The notes beneath the pieces were generated by a model that worked only from the letters and a program-made list of their open reading frames with translations, searched no databases and was not told the DNA's origin. The translations under genes and the position numbers were made by a program. From Streptomyces sp. NBC_00271 (lineage in GTDB: Bacteria; Actinomycetota; Actinomycetes; Streptomycetales; Streptomycetaceae), in NCBI RefSeq assembly GCF_036178845.1, contig NZ_CP108070.1:5642001-5706000 (forward strand): a DNA stretch of 64,000 bases. Direction: 5' to 3'. Positions 9,401 to 17,335 of this stretch are shown piece by piece (positions within the stretch are counted from its first letter, which is position 1; the number at the start of each line of letters is the position of its first letter).

Positions 9401-10404
9401 CGTTCGGCCTCCGCGCCCGCGGGCCGCACCAGACCACTCATCAGCAGCTCGGTGAGGTGGGCGGGTCCGGCACCCGGCACCGAGGCCGTCAGGGCGCTCA
9501 TGACGTGCAGCGTCAGAGGAGCCGCCGCGAGGCGGCTGGCCAGCGCGAACGCGGTGGGCGAGGCGGCGGCCCGGAACTCCGAGACGCGCTCCCACGGGGG
9601 TACGGCGCTGGCGGGGTCGGGCACGTCGTCGACCCAGGGCACGGCACGCGCGGCGTCCGGCCGCCGCTTCCAGTCGCGGGCCCGCACGCCCGACATCTCC
9701 ACGCCTTCCGAGGCCCGGCCCGTCACCAGGTCGACCCAGCCGGTGAGGGAGTGACCGGTCCGCTCCAGGACCGGGACGGGCACCACGCCGGCCCGTGCCG
9801 CCGGGTCGTCGTCCACCGGTTCGAGGGGAGAGGTGCGCAGCTCCCAGCCCAGGGAGTCGTTGGGCGCCCAGGGGTGCCCGGAGCGCAGGCGCATGCGGTA
9901 GACGTCCAAGCCGGTACGGAACCAGAGCCGTTGGGGCAGCAGGTGCATGACCGCGAGGGGCTCGGAGCGGCCGAGTTCGCGCAGCAGCGGCAGCACCGCG
10001 TCCGAACGCCAGCCCGCGGCCAGCCCGTCGGTCAGCACCAGCACCACCCGGTGTTCACCCACGGGCGGGGGCAGGTGCTCCAGGCGGATCCGGCCCGGCT
10101 CGGTGTCGTCCGAACTCAGCAGCCGTAAGCGGGTGATCGGGCCCAGCGTCTCCTGGCGGGCGAGTTCGTCGGCCAGTCGGGTGACCGTCTCGTCCCAGAC
10201 CCGCATGGTCACGTAGTCGTCGACCACGAGCAGTACGTCCGGCGGCACGTCCGAGCGGTCCGCGGAAGAAGCCCGTCCGAGGCCACGCAGGGCGCGCGAC
10301 ACCACGTCGAGTGACGCTTCGTCAGAAGCCGGTGCCGGTGCGGATACCGATGTGGATACCGATGCCGATGCGGATGGTGGTCGTGGACCGTCGTCACACT
10401 GCAT
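6403..10404 (-). CDS. fxsT: FxsT-type protein: SAV_2336-like N-terminal region, NB-ARC ATPase, TPR tail
   Basis: The product is 1333 residues. Residues 1-440 resemble the SAV_2336 N-terminal family (LLVVDDYVTMRVWDETVTRL). An NB-ARC STAND ATPase spans about 490-800, with P-loop GMGGVGKT at 535-542, Walker B LLIFDNAD near 610-617 and sensor LVTSRN. Tandem tetratricopeptide repeats fill 830-1310 (repeated 'G..HP.TL....L...L...G...EA'). The architecture is that of the FxSxx-COOH system TPR protein FxsT, a STAND switch thought to sense a signal and signal downstream. A strong internal ribosome site precedes Met478 (see separate entry), so a short form starting at the NB-ARC is possible. No FxsB radical SAM or canonical FxsA is present here. 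Confidence 0.85.
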   Translation of the reverse strand: MQCDDGPRPPSASASVSTSVSAPAPASDEASLDVVSRALRGLGRASSADRSDVPPDVLLVVDDYVTMRVWDETVTRLADELARQETLGPITRLRLLSSDDTEPGRIRLEHLPPPVGEHRVVLVLTDGLAAGWRSDAVLPLLRELGRSEPLAVMHLLPQRLWFRTGLDVYRMRLRSGHPWAPNDSLGWELRTSPLEPVDDDPAARAGVVPVPVLERTGHSLTGWVDLVTGRASEGVEMSGVRARDWKRRPDAARAVPWVDDVPDPASAVPPWERVSEFRAAASPTAFALASRLAAAPLTLHVMSALTASVPGAGPAHLTELLMSGLVRPAGAEAERAGDMVFAFGPNIRQELLALARRRDTVRVLHDVRVLMAVPEGSDPVLPAADELLETTDVPPVTPRNVAFLRIELAALRALSGRFLPPAERLARALRAYDLQNTVNLGKDARTHTRHLDPATRAHGDAAHAPRGPETTSEGATNMATTQQPTVENARSTQPRIWGNIPPRNPNFTGRVDLLERLRERLREGTTTVLPEAIHGMGGVGKTQMAIEYAYRHQSEYDVVWWIPAERPGQIGQALVELAQRLGLGTSAEANIAGPAVREALREGRPYSRWLLIFDNADSPERVRDYFPTGGSGTILVTSRNRRWSVVGPSLEVDVFTREESKELLRRSGSPGDLDDAEADRLADALGDLPLALEQAAAWRAETGMPVSEYLRLFEDKRSELLEVSPPPDYQLPVAAAWNVSLDHLETRSLAALRLLQLCSYFAPDPISRSIFSGLGGSSIDPELDRALNDPMRLARAIREINRYSLARIDHRTNSIEMHRLVQAVLINRMTPEEQKRMRNGAHTLLAASDPKGPNQSANWPRYAELYGHVIASGAVESDQPWVRELVMNVAKYLWYWGDHKVAREFSEQAWEVWQRLFGEEDQQTLLMGWWLGFLYLMVGRYDDASRLVAQLRAVYDRTAPANQEDTREDALVALNLEAAVRRHQGDFGAGAELDEMAYERARRAFGEDDPTTLVTAHNLGVSLRLVGEFQRALELDRHTHAMKTRLFGRDHQQALVTEASVAVDVRETGDYVGARSLQQAVVDGYRAAFGAGNPTTLRTVRQLSEACRKEGDHTTALELARDTFDQFTRRYGDTHPESLTAALALSVALRQNGQLEAARERGEKASERFRTIYQHDHPHVLAADVDLAVTLRLLGRAQEARQLDEAALESLTGRLGESHPIVLACAINLASDLSALGRVEEARELGEKTVALCRTRLGEDHPTTLVGAANLSLDLVALGEEAAGEALRADTLSRMERVLDGPRLRSAESAPHPATVQARARKRTDCDIDPMPM
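8971..8990 (-). promoter_or_regulatory. strong internal ribosome binding site and ATG inside fxsT
   Basis: On the minus strand AGAAGGAG lies 8 bases before an in-frame ATG at 8973-8971 (Met478, MATTQQPTVENARS), exactly at the junction between the SAV_2336-like region and the NB-ARC domain. The linker just before it is low in structure (DPATRAHGDAAHAPRG). This is either a real alternative start making an 856-residue NB-ARC/TPR protein, or a relic of two once separate genes now fused. Confidence 0.6.
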
Positions 10405-10717
10405 AAGCGCCCTCAGAACGTCCGGTCATGCCCGACGACGGAGGGAGCACCGAGGAGGAGTCCCGCAGTCCGCGGGCATGCGTGACATCCACGTGCCAAG
10501 CCTGGCAGTGGTCTGCTTGCGGTGCAACATGGCAGGCCACAGGAGACGGTAGAAGGGTCCGAAAGTCAATCGCCGGGTGGTACTTGCCCCCTGGGGACAG
10601 CCGGTGGCGCTGTCTCGCCAATAGCCTGACAGTCGGCGTCTGCGTGTGCAAGACCGTGTGCCATCCGCCTCCGCGCGCCGGTCGGAGGCCCCTTCCGGGC
10701 GATGGGCGCATGATGAC
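10405..10717. other. intergenic, no gene recognised
   Basis: This 313-base gap lies between the start of fxsT and the end of the VMAP-C gene. Open frames across it lack ribosome sites and are mirrored on both strands. It presumably contains the fxsT promoter, but I see no clear motif. Confidence 0.4.
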
Positions 10718-12190
10718 CTACACCGGTCCGGGCGGACTCGGCTTGCGCTCGGGGTCGTCGAGCAGAATGGCCAGATGGCGACCCACGTGCAGGTCCCACG
10801 CCCCCGGGCCGAGGGCCAGCGCGTCCTTGCGCCACTCCCCGACCCGTTCCGCCAGGCTGCCCAGCCCTCGGTCCTGGAGTATCTCGCCGATGGCGTCCTT
10901 GAATTTCGGGTCCCCGCAGTCGTTGCGGTGCCAGATCATCGCGGGCACCCCGGCCCGCAGCCCGGCGAGGACCTCGCGGCGGCCGGCGCCCGACTCGTCG
11001 CCCGGGGGCTGGCTGAGCACCAGGCACACCGCGTGCCGGTCCTCCTTCAGCTCACGCTCGAGATGGAAGAAGTACGCCTCGTCCTCCGCCGGACTGCTCC
11101 AGTGCGGGTGGCTGTCCGCCGGGCGCTCCCGCAGCTGCCGCCACTTGTGGTGCCAGGGCCGGTGCCAGGCGGCCCGCTGCAGGCGCTCGATGCTGCGCAC
11201 CACCACCGGATAGTCCATGACCAGCGGGGTCGGGGCCTCGGAGCCGGACTCCTTCGACCACCACTCCACGGGCTCGTTGAGCAGCTCCCAGGGCAGGATG
11301 AACTCCAGGATCACCGGCTGCCGCAGGTCGGCCCACTTCTCCTCGGCCTCCTCTATCAGCCGCTCCACCGCGCCCGGGAGCTCCTCCCGGCCCAGGTGGA
11401 CGGTCTCGCCGCGCACGGGATGCCAGCCCTCGGAGTCGGACTGACGCCAGTGCGAGAGGTAGTACCTGTCCGGCTCGATGCGGTCCGGCTCGAACTGGAT
11501 CATCAGATACGCGGGGACGAGGGAGGGCGCGGGCTGCGGAAAGTCCGATTGCTGCCAGTCCGCCAGCAGGCCCTCCATACCCAGGGCGAGCGTCTGGGTG
11601 CGGTTGAAGCGGCGCAGTACCTCGGCGGCCTCCGACTGGCCGTCCTCCATCAGCCGATCGGCCGACAGCGCCAGGAAGGCCATGCTGGGCGGGAGTTCAC
11701 CCGCCGGGGAATTCTCACCCGCCAGCCGCAGGAAGACCTGCCACCCCGTCTGGCACCACCCGGGCAGCTCCTGGACCCGGGAGCGGCTCGCTCGGCGCGC
11801 CATGACGGCCAGATCCGTGGAGCCCATCGCCAGCAGGACGGGCCGCAGGTGACCGAGATCGGCGTTGTTGAAGAAGTCGACGGCCTCCCACTCGTCCACG
11901 AGCGGCCACAGCTCGGCCACCGTCGCCGACTGCTGTTCCACGTACTCCAGCGACCGCACCAGGCAGGCCAGGCCGTCACCGACGGCGGTGCATTCCTTCA
12001 CCACCTGTAACAGCCACGGCCGCAGCCGGTCCCCGCCGAAGGGTTCCACGGGCGCGGCCAGTTCACCGGCCAGCAGATCCCGCCAAACCTCGCGGCTGCT
12101 CACCTGGCTCACCGTGGCCGACCCCTGCAACGCGTCCACGATGGAGACCATGAGCTCGTTGCGGACCCGATCCGGACTGCGCCCTCTCAC
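10718..12190 (-). CDS. EAD-VMAP-C domain protein (conflict-system partner)
   Basis: The 490-residue protein starts at GTG 12190, chosen because GGAGGTAACG precedes it; an in-frame start 15 codons earlier has no such site. Residues about 10-95 (ELMVSIVDALQGSATVSQV to VAELWPLVDEW) resemble the effector-associated domain of the 3143-4258 protease. A middle helical part follows. Residues about 240-490 (LMIQFEPDRIEPDRYYLSHW, ILEFILPWELLNEPVEWW, AMIWHRNDCGD) match the VMAP-C family, named for vWA-MoxR-associated proteins. The function of VMAP-C is unknown but it is the constant partner in ternary conflict systems. Here the expected MoxR/vWA genes are absent, and the matching effector seems to be the protease 6.5 kb away. 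Confidence 0.78.
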   Translation of the reverse strand: MRGRSPDRVRNELMVSIVDALQGSATVSQVSSREVWRDLLAGELAAPVEPFGGDRLRPWLLQVVKECTAVGDGLACLVRSLEYVEQQSATVAELWPLVDEWEAVDFFNNADLGHLRPVLLAMGSTDLAVMARRASRSRVQELPGWCQTGWQVFLRLAGENSPAGELPPSMAFLALSADRLMEDGQSEAAEVLRRFNRTQTLALGMEGLLADWQQSDFPQPAPSLVPAYLMIQFEPDRIEPDRYYLSHWRQSDSEGWHPVRGETVHLGREELPGAVERLIEEAEEKWADLRQPVILEFILPWELLNEPVEWWSKESGSEAPTPLVMDYPVVVRSIERLQRAAWHRPWHHKWRQLRERPADSHPHWSSPAEDEAYFFHLERELKEDRHAVCLVLSQPPGDESGAGRREVLAGLRAGVPAMIWHRNDCGDPKFKDAIGEILQDRGLGSLAERVGEWRKDALALGPGAWDLHVGRHLAILLDDPERKPSPPGPV

Positions 12191-12273
12191 CCCGTTACCT
12201 CCACACAGCTGGCGCGGCACCCTGATGGTGCCCAACAGGGTAAGGCCGTAAAGCGGGGCACGGCAGGGAAAAG

Positions 12274-12300
12274 CACGGGCATCGCCGCGGGATGCCCGTG
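12274..12300. terminator. hairpin terminator for tRNA-Thr
   Basis: Arms CACGGGCATC and GATGCCCGTG enclose a 7-base loop. The minus strand continues with CTTTTCCC, giving a factor-independent terminator just downstream of the tRNA. The plus-strand side runs into TTGTTT, so it may work both ways. Confidence 0.75.
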
Positions 12301-12313
12301 TTGTTTACGCTGT

Positions 12314-12390
12314 TGGAGCCCCCTGTCGGATTCGAACCGACGACCTTCGCTTTACAAGAGCGGCGCTCTGACCAGCTGAGCTAAGGAGGC
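12314..12390 (-). tRNA. tRNA-Thr (anticodon TGT), CCA encoded
   Basis: On the minus strand the 7-bp acceptor stem pairs GCCTCCT with AGGGGGC (one G-T). The D arm begins AGCTCAGCTGGTCAGAGC. The anticodon loop is CTTGTAA with anticodon TGT, reading ACA threonine codons. The T arm contains GGTTCGAATCC, and the gene ends in an encoded CCA (12316-12314). Confidence 0.95.
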
Positions 12391-12533
12391 CTGCACGCGT
12401 GTGCCCGTGCAGTGTACCCATGCCCCAGCCGCGCCCTCTCGAAAATTTCCGCGAAGTTCACAGCCCCCTGGCTACTGACAGACCAGGTGAACGCCAGGTA
12501 CCGTCCTGAGCCAGTTCACTCTCGTGGACTACA

Positions 12534-12556
12534 CCACCGCGAAGGCTTCGCGGTGG
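12534..12556. promoter_or_regulatory. 11-bp inverted repeat in the msiK leader
   Basis: Arms CCACCGCGAAG and CTTCGCGGTGG are separated by one base and lie 60 bases upstream of the msiK ATG. The site could be a repressor operator or an mRNA stem in the 5' leader. MsiK expression in Streptomyces is sugar-responsive, but I do not recognise this palindrome as a DasR or CebR site. Confidence 0.55.
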
Positions 12557-12615
12557 ACACCACCTTTACAACGGATCGTCCGGCACGTTCCTGCCGGTGA
12601 AGGGGGCCCCTCACC

Positions 12616-13752
<1,137 letters not shown>

Positions 13753-13823
13753 TCGCCCTGATCATCACGAAAAGCAAATCGGGCGGACGAAAACCGCGCC
13801 GCGGTCGAATTCACCCAAGCTGA

Positions 13824-13861
13824 CGAAGAAGGCCCCACAGCCTGCTGTGGGGCCCTCTTCG
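13824..13861 (+). terminator. msiK terminator
   Basis: The hairpin GGCCCCACAG / CTGTGGGGCC has a CCTG loop. It is extended outward by CGAAGA / TCTTCG with one mismatch, giving a stem of about 17 bp. Confidence 0.85.
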
Positions 13862-13998
13862 TTGTCGACAAATACCCCGGCAAGCCGGTCATTTCGATCC
13901 CTGTACGTCAACTCACCACCCAGCGAAACCCGTTCCCCTATCCCCCGAACTGATTACTAAATGTCGCCAAATCATCACCCCGCGCTACCCTCACTCGC

Positions 13999-14448
13999 GT
14001 GAAGCACTCCACCACTAACCAACGGACCCGGCGTGGCCGTGGCCCCGCGCGCCGAATCGGTCGCACCCTCGCCCTCGTTCTGCCTGTCGTCCTGGTGCTC
14101 TCCGGGACCCTGGCGGTCACCCGAGTCAACTGGTCGGGGAACTCCTCGGACTCGGTGCTCACCGCCTCCTCCTCGGACGTCTCCTCGCATGCCGTCTCCC
14201 GTGCCCCGCAGGACGTGCTGCGCGACCGGCTCCTGCTGGAGCTCCAGGAGAAGAACCCGGGCGTCGCCCTCACCCACCTCCAGGAGGCCGTGAACGGCCG
14301 CCCGTCGCTCGCCAAGCACTGCGTCTCCATCGCCCGCGCCCTCGGCCGCGCCGCGGTCCGCGCGTACGGCCCGACGCGCGCCCAGGCGTTCGCGCGCCCT
14401 GTCTGCGACACGTCCTTCGCATCGGGGGTCGCGGCCACGCATCTCTGA
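13999..14448 (+). CDS. hypothetical exported or membrane-anchored protein
   Basis: The 149-residue protein starts at GTG 13999. Its N-terminus is strongly basic (RTRRGRGPARRIGR), followed by a single hydrophobic segment (TLALVLPVVLVLSGTLAV, about residues 23-40), so it is probably a type II anchored or secreted protein. The rest is helical (QDVLRDRLLLELQEKNPGVAL). It has Cys near 116 and 139 in HCVSIARALG and PVCDTSF that could pair outside the cell. I do not recognise a family. It sits alone between msiK and a nucleotidyltransferase gene. Confidence 0.75.
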   Translation: MKHSTTNQRTRRGRGPARRIGRTLALVLPVVLVLSGTLAVTRVNWSGNSSDSVLTASSSDVSSHAVSRAPQDVLRDRLLLELQEKNPGVALTHLQEAVNGRPSLAKHCVSIARALGRAAVRAYGPTRAQAFARPVCDTSFASGVAATHL

Positions 14449-14543
14449 GCCCCACCGGCCCCACCTGTTCTGTCAGGTAACAGCTGCTTAAGGGAACGGT
14501 TGCCGACAGAAGTCGTGAGCGGGGCGCCACGTACAGTTCGGGC

Positions 14544-15275
14544 ATGACCCATCCGAACGCCGCGTCACGCCCCGTTCAAGCCGTTGTCCTGGCCGGTGGT
14601 CAGGGCTCCCGACTGCGTCCCTACACCGACGACCGGCCCAAGCCGATGGTCGAGATCCCCGGCACCGGGACCCCGATCATCGGTCACCAGCTGACCTGGC
14701 TCGCCGAGGAGGGCGTCACCGACGTCGTCGTCTCCTGCGGCCACCTCGCCGAGGTCCTCCAGAAGTGGCTGGACTCGGCCGACCTCCCGGTCAACATCAC
14801 GACGGTCGTCGAGACGGAACCGCTCGGCCGGGGCGGCGGCCTGAAGTACGCCGCCGCGCACCTCCCCCACCCGGACAAGCCCTGGTACGCGACGAACGGC
14901 GACATCTGGACCCGTTTCTCGCTGCGCGACATGGCGGACTTCCACACCGAGCGCGACGCCGTCGCGACCCTCGCCCTCGCCCGTCCGCGCATCCCGTGGG
15001 GCGCCGTCAAGACCGACGGCTTCGGACGCGTCACGGACTTCATCGAGTCCCCGCCGACCACGTACGAGATCAACGCGGGCGTCTACGTCTTCTCCGCCGA
15101 GTTCGCCGACCTGCTCCCCGAGCGCGGCGACCACGAGCGCACCACGTTCCCGCACCTGGCCCGCGAACGCCGCCTGGCCGGCTTCCCGCTCCCGCAGGGC
15201 GCCTACTGGCGCGCCATCGACACCGCTAAGGACCTTACGGAGGCGGCGAAGGAACTCGCGGCCCTGGGGCGCTGA
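14544..15275 (+). CDS. NDP-sugar nucleotidyltransferase family protein
   Basis: The 243-residue protein opens with AVVLAGGQGSRLRPYTDDRP and KPMVEIPG, the nucleotide-binding loop and catalytic Lys of the NTP_transferase fold. GDIWTRFSL supplies the metal-binding Asp region. Such enzymes join a sugar-1-phosphate to an NTP to give NDP-sugar plus pyrophosphate in the cytoplasm. The length fits the short mannose-1-phosphate guanylyltransferase/HddC-like group, without the left-handed helix domain. The sugar cannot be named from sequence. It starts at ATG 14544 and is followed by repeated hairpins. Confidence 0.85.
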   Translation: MTHPNAASRPVQAVVLAGGQGSRLRPYTDDRPKPMVEIPGTGTPIIGHQLTWLAEEGVTDVVVSCGHLAEVLQKWLDSADLPVNITTVVETEPLGRGGGLKYAAAHLPHPDKPWYATNGDIWTRFSLRDMADFHTERDAVATLALARPRIPWGAVKTDGFGRVTDFIESPPTTYEINAGVYVFSAEFADLLPERGDHERTTFPHLARERRLAGFPLPQGAYWRAIDTAKDLTEAAKELAALGR

Positions 15276-15359
15276 GAGCCCCCTTCCGGCAGCACGGGGG
15301 CTGGAGAAGCCCCTTCCTGGCAGCACGAGGGCTGAGAGCCCCTTTCCGGCCGTACGAGG
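15273..15359. repeat. three degenerate tandem copies of a terminator-like unit
   Basis: Three units of about 27-31 bases begin at 15273, 15302 and 15333. Each has the pattern GAGAGCCCCxTTCCGGC followed by AGCACGxGGGCT. Each unit can fold on itself (AGCCCC with GGGGCT). They lead straight into the large hairpin at 15348-15404, which overlaps the last unit. Confidence 0.7.
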
Positions 15360-15404
15360 ACGGGCCCCGCACATCTGATGTGCGGGGCCCGTCCTCGTAC
15401 GGCC
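15348..15404. terminator. very long bidirectional terminator
   Basis: It is a perfect inverted repeat with 26-base arms (15348-15373 and 15379-15404) and a 5-base centre TCTGA. The arm reads GGCCGTACGAGGACGGGCCC and continues to ACA. It lies between the convergent nucleotidyltransferase and DoxX genes and would stop transcription from both. Confidence 0.9.
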
Positions 15405-15419
15405 AGGGGGCGTGACGCG

Positions 15420-17180
15420 TTACCCGAGGAGACCGCCGACCAGCTTGTCCGAGCCGCCGGAGGTGCCGCCACCACCGCCGCCGCCGCTGCCGCCGCTGCC
15501 GCCGCTCGAACCGCCGGAGGAGGTGCCGCCGCTCGAGCCGCTGCCACCGGTGCTGGAGCTGCCGCCGCTGGACGTCGGGCCCGCGCTGGTGCTCGGGGCC
15601 TGGTGGACCGGCGAGGACTGCTGGGGCGGGGCCTGGCCGGTGCCCTGGGTCTGGCTGGGGCCGCTGGTGACCGTGCCGCCCGTCTCACGGACCGCGGCGC
15701 CCGGCGTGGTGGCCGCGCCCGACGGCGAGGAGGAACTGCCGTGGGTGGGCGCCTTGGCCGAGGCCGAGGGAGTGGTGGTCTTGTGCTGGGGCGTGCCGGG
15801 CTCCTCGGGAAGCGGGGAACCGGGCAGTTCGTTGCGCGGGGCCTCGCCCGGTCCCGGCACGACCACCCGGTCGGCGTCACGGACGGCGCCGCCGAGGAGC
15901 GAGCCGATGAGGAGCGTGAGGCCGACGACGACGGCCGAGACGAGCGCGCCGCGGCGCAGCACCCGGTGCCGCAGGTCCCAGATGTCGGCGCGGGGCCCGA
16001 GCGTGCGCCACGCCTCGCTCGCGAGGCGTCCGTCGACGGAGTAGACGGGCGCGCCCGCGATGATCAGCGGCGACCAGGCGGCGAGGTAGATGATGTCCGG
16101 CGCGTCGTACGCGGGGACCGTCTTCCAGCTGACGGTGACGATGAGCGCGGCCGACAGCATCGCGCCGACCACGGCGGCGACCCGCTGCCACAGCCCGAGC
16201 ACCGTGAGGACGCCCACGATGACCTGGAGGAAGGCGATGACGAGCCCGGAGCCGACGGGGTGCTGGAGCGCGAACTGCCGCAGCGGCTCGGCGACGTCCC
16301 AAGGGTGCAGCGTGTTCAGCCACTTGACCATGGAGCCGCGCTTGCCGCCGTCGAAGTAGACGGGGTCGCAGAGCTTGCCCATGCCGGCGTAGATGGAGAT
16401 GAAGCCGAGGAAGACGCGGAGCGGGAGCAGCACCACGCCGAGGTTCATCCGGCGCCCGGGGTAGTAGGCGTGCCGGACCGGGTCCGAGCCGTGCCGCCTG
16501 GCCGGTGTGCCGCCGTCGTCGCCGTCGTCGCCGTAGTCGTCGGGGTTCTCCACCGCGAACTGCCCGCCCGTGTAGCGCGGTTCGTCGTACGCGCTGTCCA
16601 CGCTGCGCATGTTCGGCAGCAGCCGGGTCCCCGCGGAGTCGTGGTCGTGGCCGCGCTGGCTGCCGACGAGGGGCGTCTCGACCGTTTCGACGGTCAAGTC
16701 GCCCGCGTAGCCCTGGTGTTCGTCCGCGTAGCCAAGGTGTTCGTCCGCGTAGCCAAGGTGTTCGTCGACGCGGGGGATGACCCGGGTGGCGCCGGCGTCG
16801 CCCGTCGGGTCGACGGCGCCGTGGCGCACGCTGGTGCTGCGCACGGCCTGCAGCAGGCGGTGGGCGCCGGTGTCGTCGGGGTCGGACCGCCCGCTCCAGA
16901 CGACGGGTGCGCGGCGGCGGGCCCCGGCGGCCGGGCCGCCCGCTCTGCCCGCCGTACCGACGACGGGGATCCGCGCGGTGTCGTCGGCGCCCAAGTGCCG
17001 TGCGACGCGCGAGGATGGGGTTCGCGTCGCGCCGCCTAGCTGCACGCGGAAGCTCGCATGATTGACGATGACCTGCGCCGGATCGCTCGGCACCTTCACC
17101 ATGCTCAGCGCGGGAGCGTCGTCGAATCCCGACGAGCGGTCCCCCGTGGGTGTGCGGGGTGTTCTGGTGTCCACACTCAT
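15420..17180 (-). CDS. DoxX family membrane protein with long low-complexity ends
   Basis: The 586-residue protein has a DoxX core at about 250-420, with four hydrophobic segments (LGVVLLPLRVFLGFISIYAG, GSGLVIAFLQVIVGVLTVLG, VVGAMLSAALIVTVSW, LVSAVVVGLTLLIGSLLGG). The N-terminal 240 residues are hydrophilic and carry three tandem DEH(L/Q)GYA heptapeptides encoded by 21-base repeats. The C-terminal 140 residues are Ser/Gly/Thr-rich (SGGSSGGSGGSGGGGGGG), as in extended surface tails. DoxX proteins are linked to quinone or thiol redox in membranes; the role here is not fixed. The start is at 17180 with 155 bases to the rlmB stop upstream. Confidence 0.85.
   Translation of the reverse strand: MSVDTRTPRTPTGDRSSGFDDAPALSMVKVPSDPAQVIVNHASFRVQLGGATRTPSSRVARHLGADDTARIPVVGTAGRAGGPAAGARRRAPVVWSGRSDPDDTGAHRLLQAVRSTSVRHGAVDPTGDAGATRVIPRVDEHLGYADEHLGYADEHQGYAGDLTVETVETPLVGSQRGHDHDSAGTRLLPNMRSVDSAYDEPRYTGGQFAVENPDDYGDDGDDGGTPARRHGSDPVRHAYYPGRRMNLGVVLLPLRVFLGFISIYAGMGKLCDPVYFDGGKRGSMVKWLNTLHPWDVAEPLRQFALQHPVGSGLVIAFLQVIVGVLTVLGLWQRVAAVVGAMLSAALIVTVSWKTVPAYDAPDIIYLAAWSPLIIAGAPVYSVDGRLASEAWRTLGPRADIWDLRHRVLRRGALVSAVVVGLTLLIGSLLGGAVRDADRVVVPGPGEAPRNELPGSPLPEEPGTPQHKTTTPSASAKAPTHGSSSSPSGAATTPGAAVRETGGTVTSGPSQTQGTGQAPPQQSSPVHQAPSTSAGPTSSGGSSSTGGSGSSGGTSSGGSSGGSGGSGGGGGGGTSGGSDKLVGGLLG
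16707..16769. repeat. three tandem 21-base repeats inside the DoxX gene
   Basis: Units start at 16707, 16728 and 16749. The consensus is GTAGCCAAGGTGTTCGTCCG plus one base, each encoding DEHxGYA on the minus strand. Copies differ at only a few bases, so this is a recent in-frame expansion. Confidence 0.85.
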
Positions 17181-17335
17181 CTAACCGAGTGATGTGTGTT
17201 TAGGACACTGCCTTGACTGCGCCGATCTGTCCGGACCGCGTCAAGGTCATCGCGAACATCCCGATTGCCCCACGGGGGGTGACTCACTCAGACGTCTGCT
17301 CAAACACCTGTTCAGATATCCGTTCGGGCGTCTGT

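Noticed and set aside
10325..10390. Hexamer-like repeats at the fxsT start (GGATACCGATG...)
   Set aside because: They encode the Ser/Val/Ala-rich N-terminus and are low-complexity codon repeats, not a separate element.
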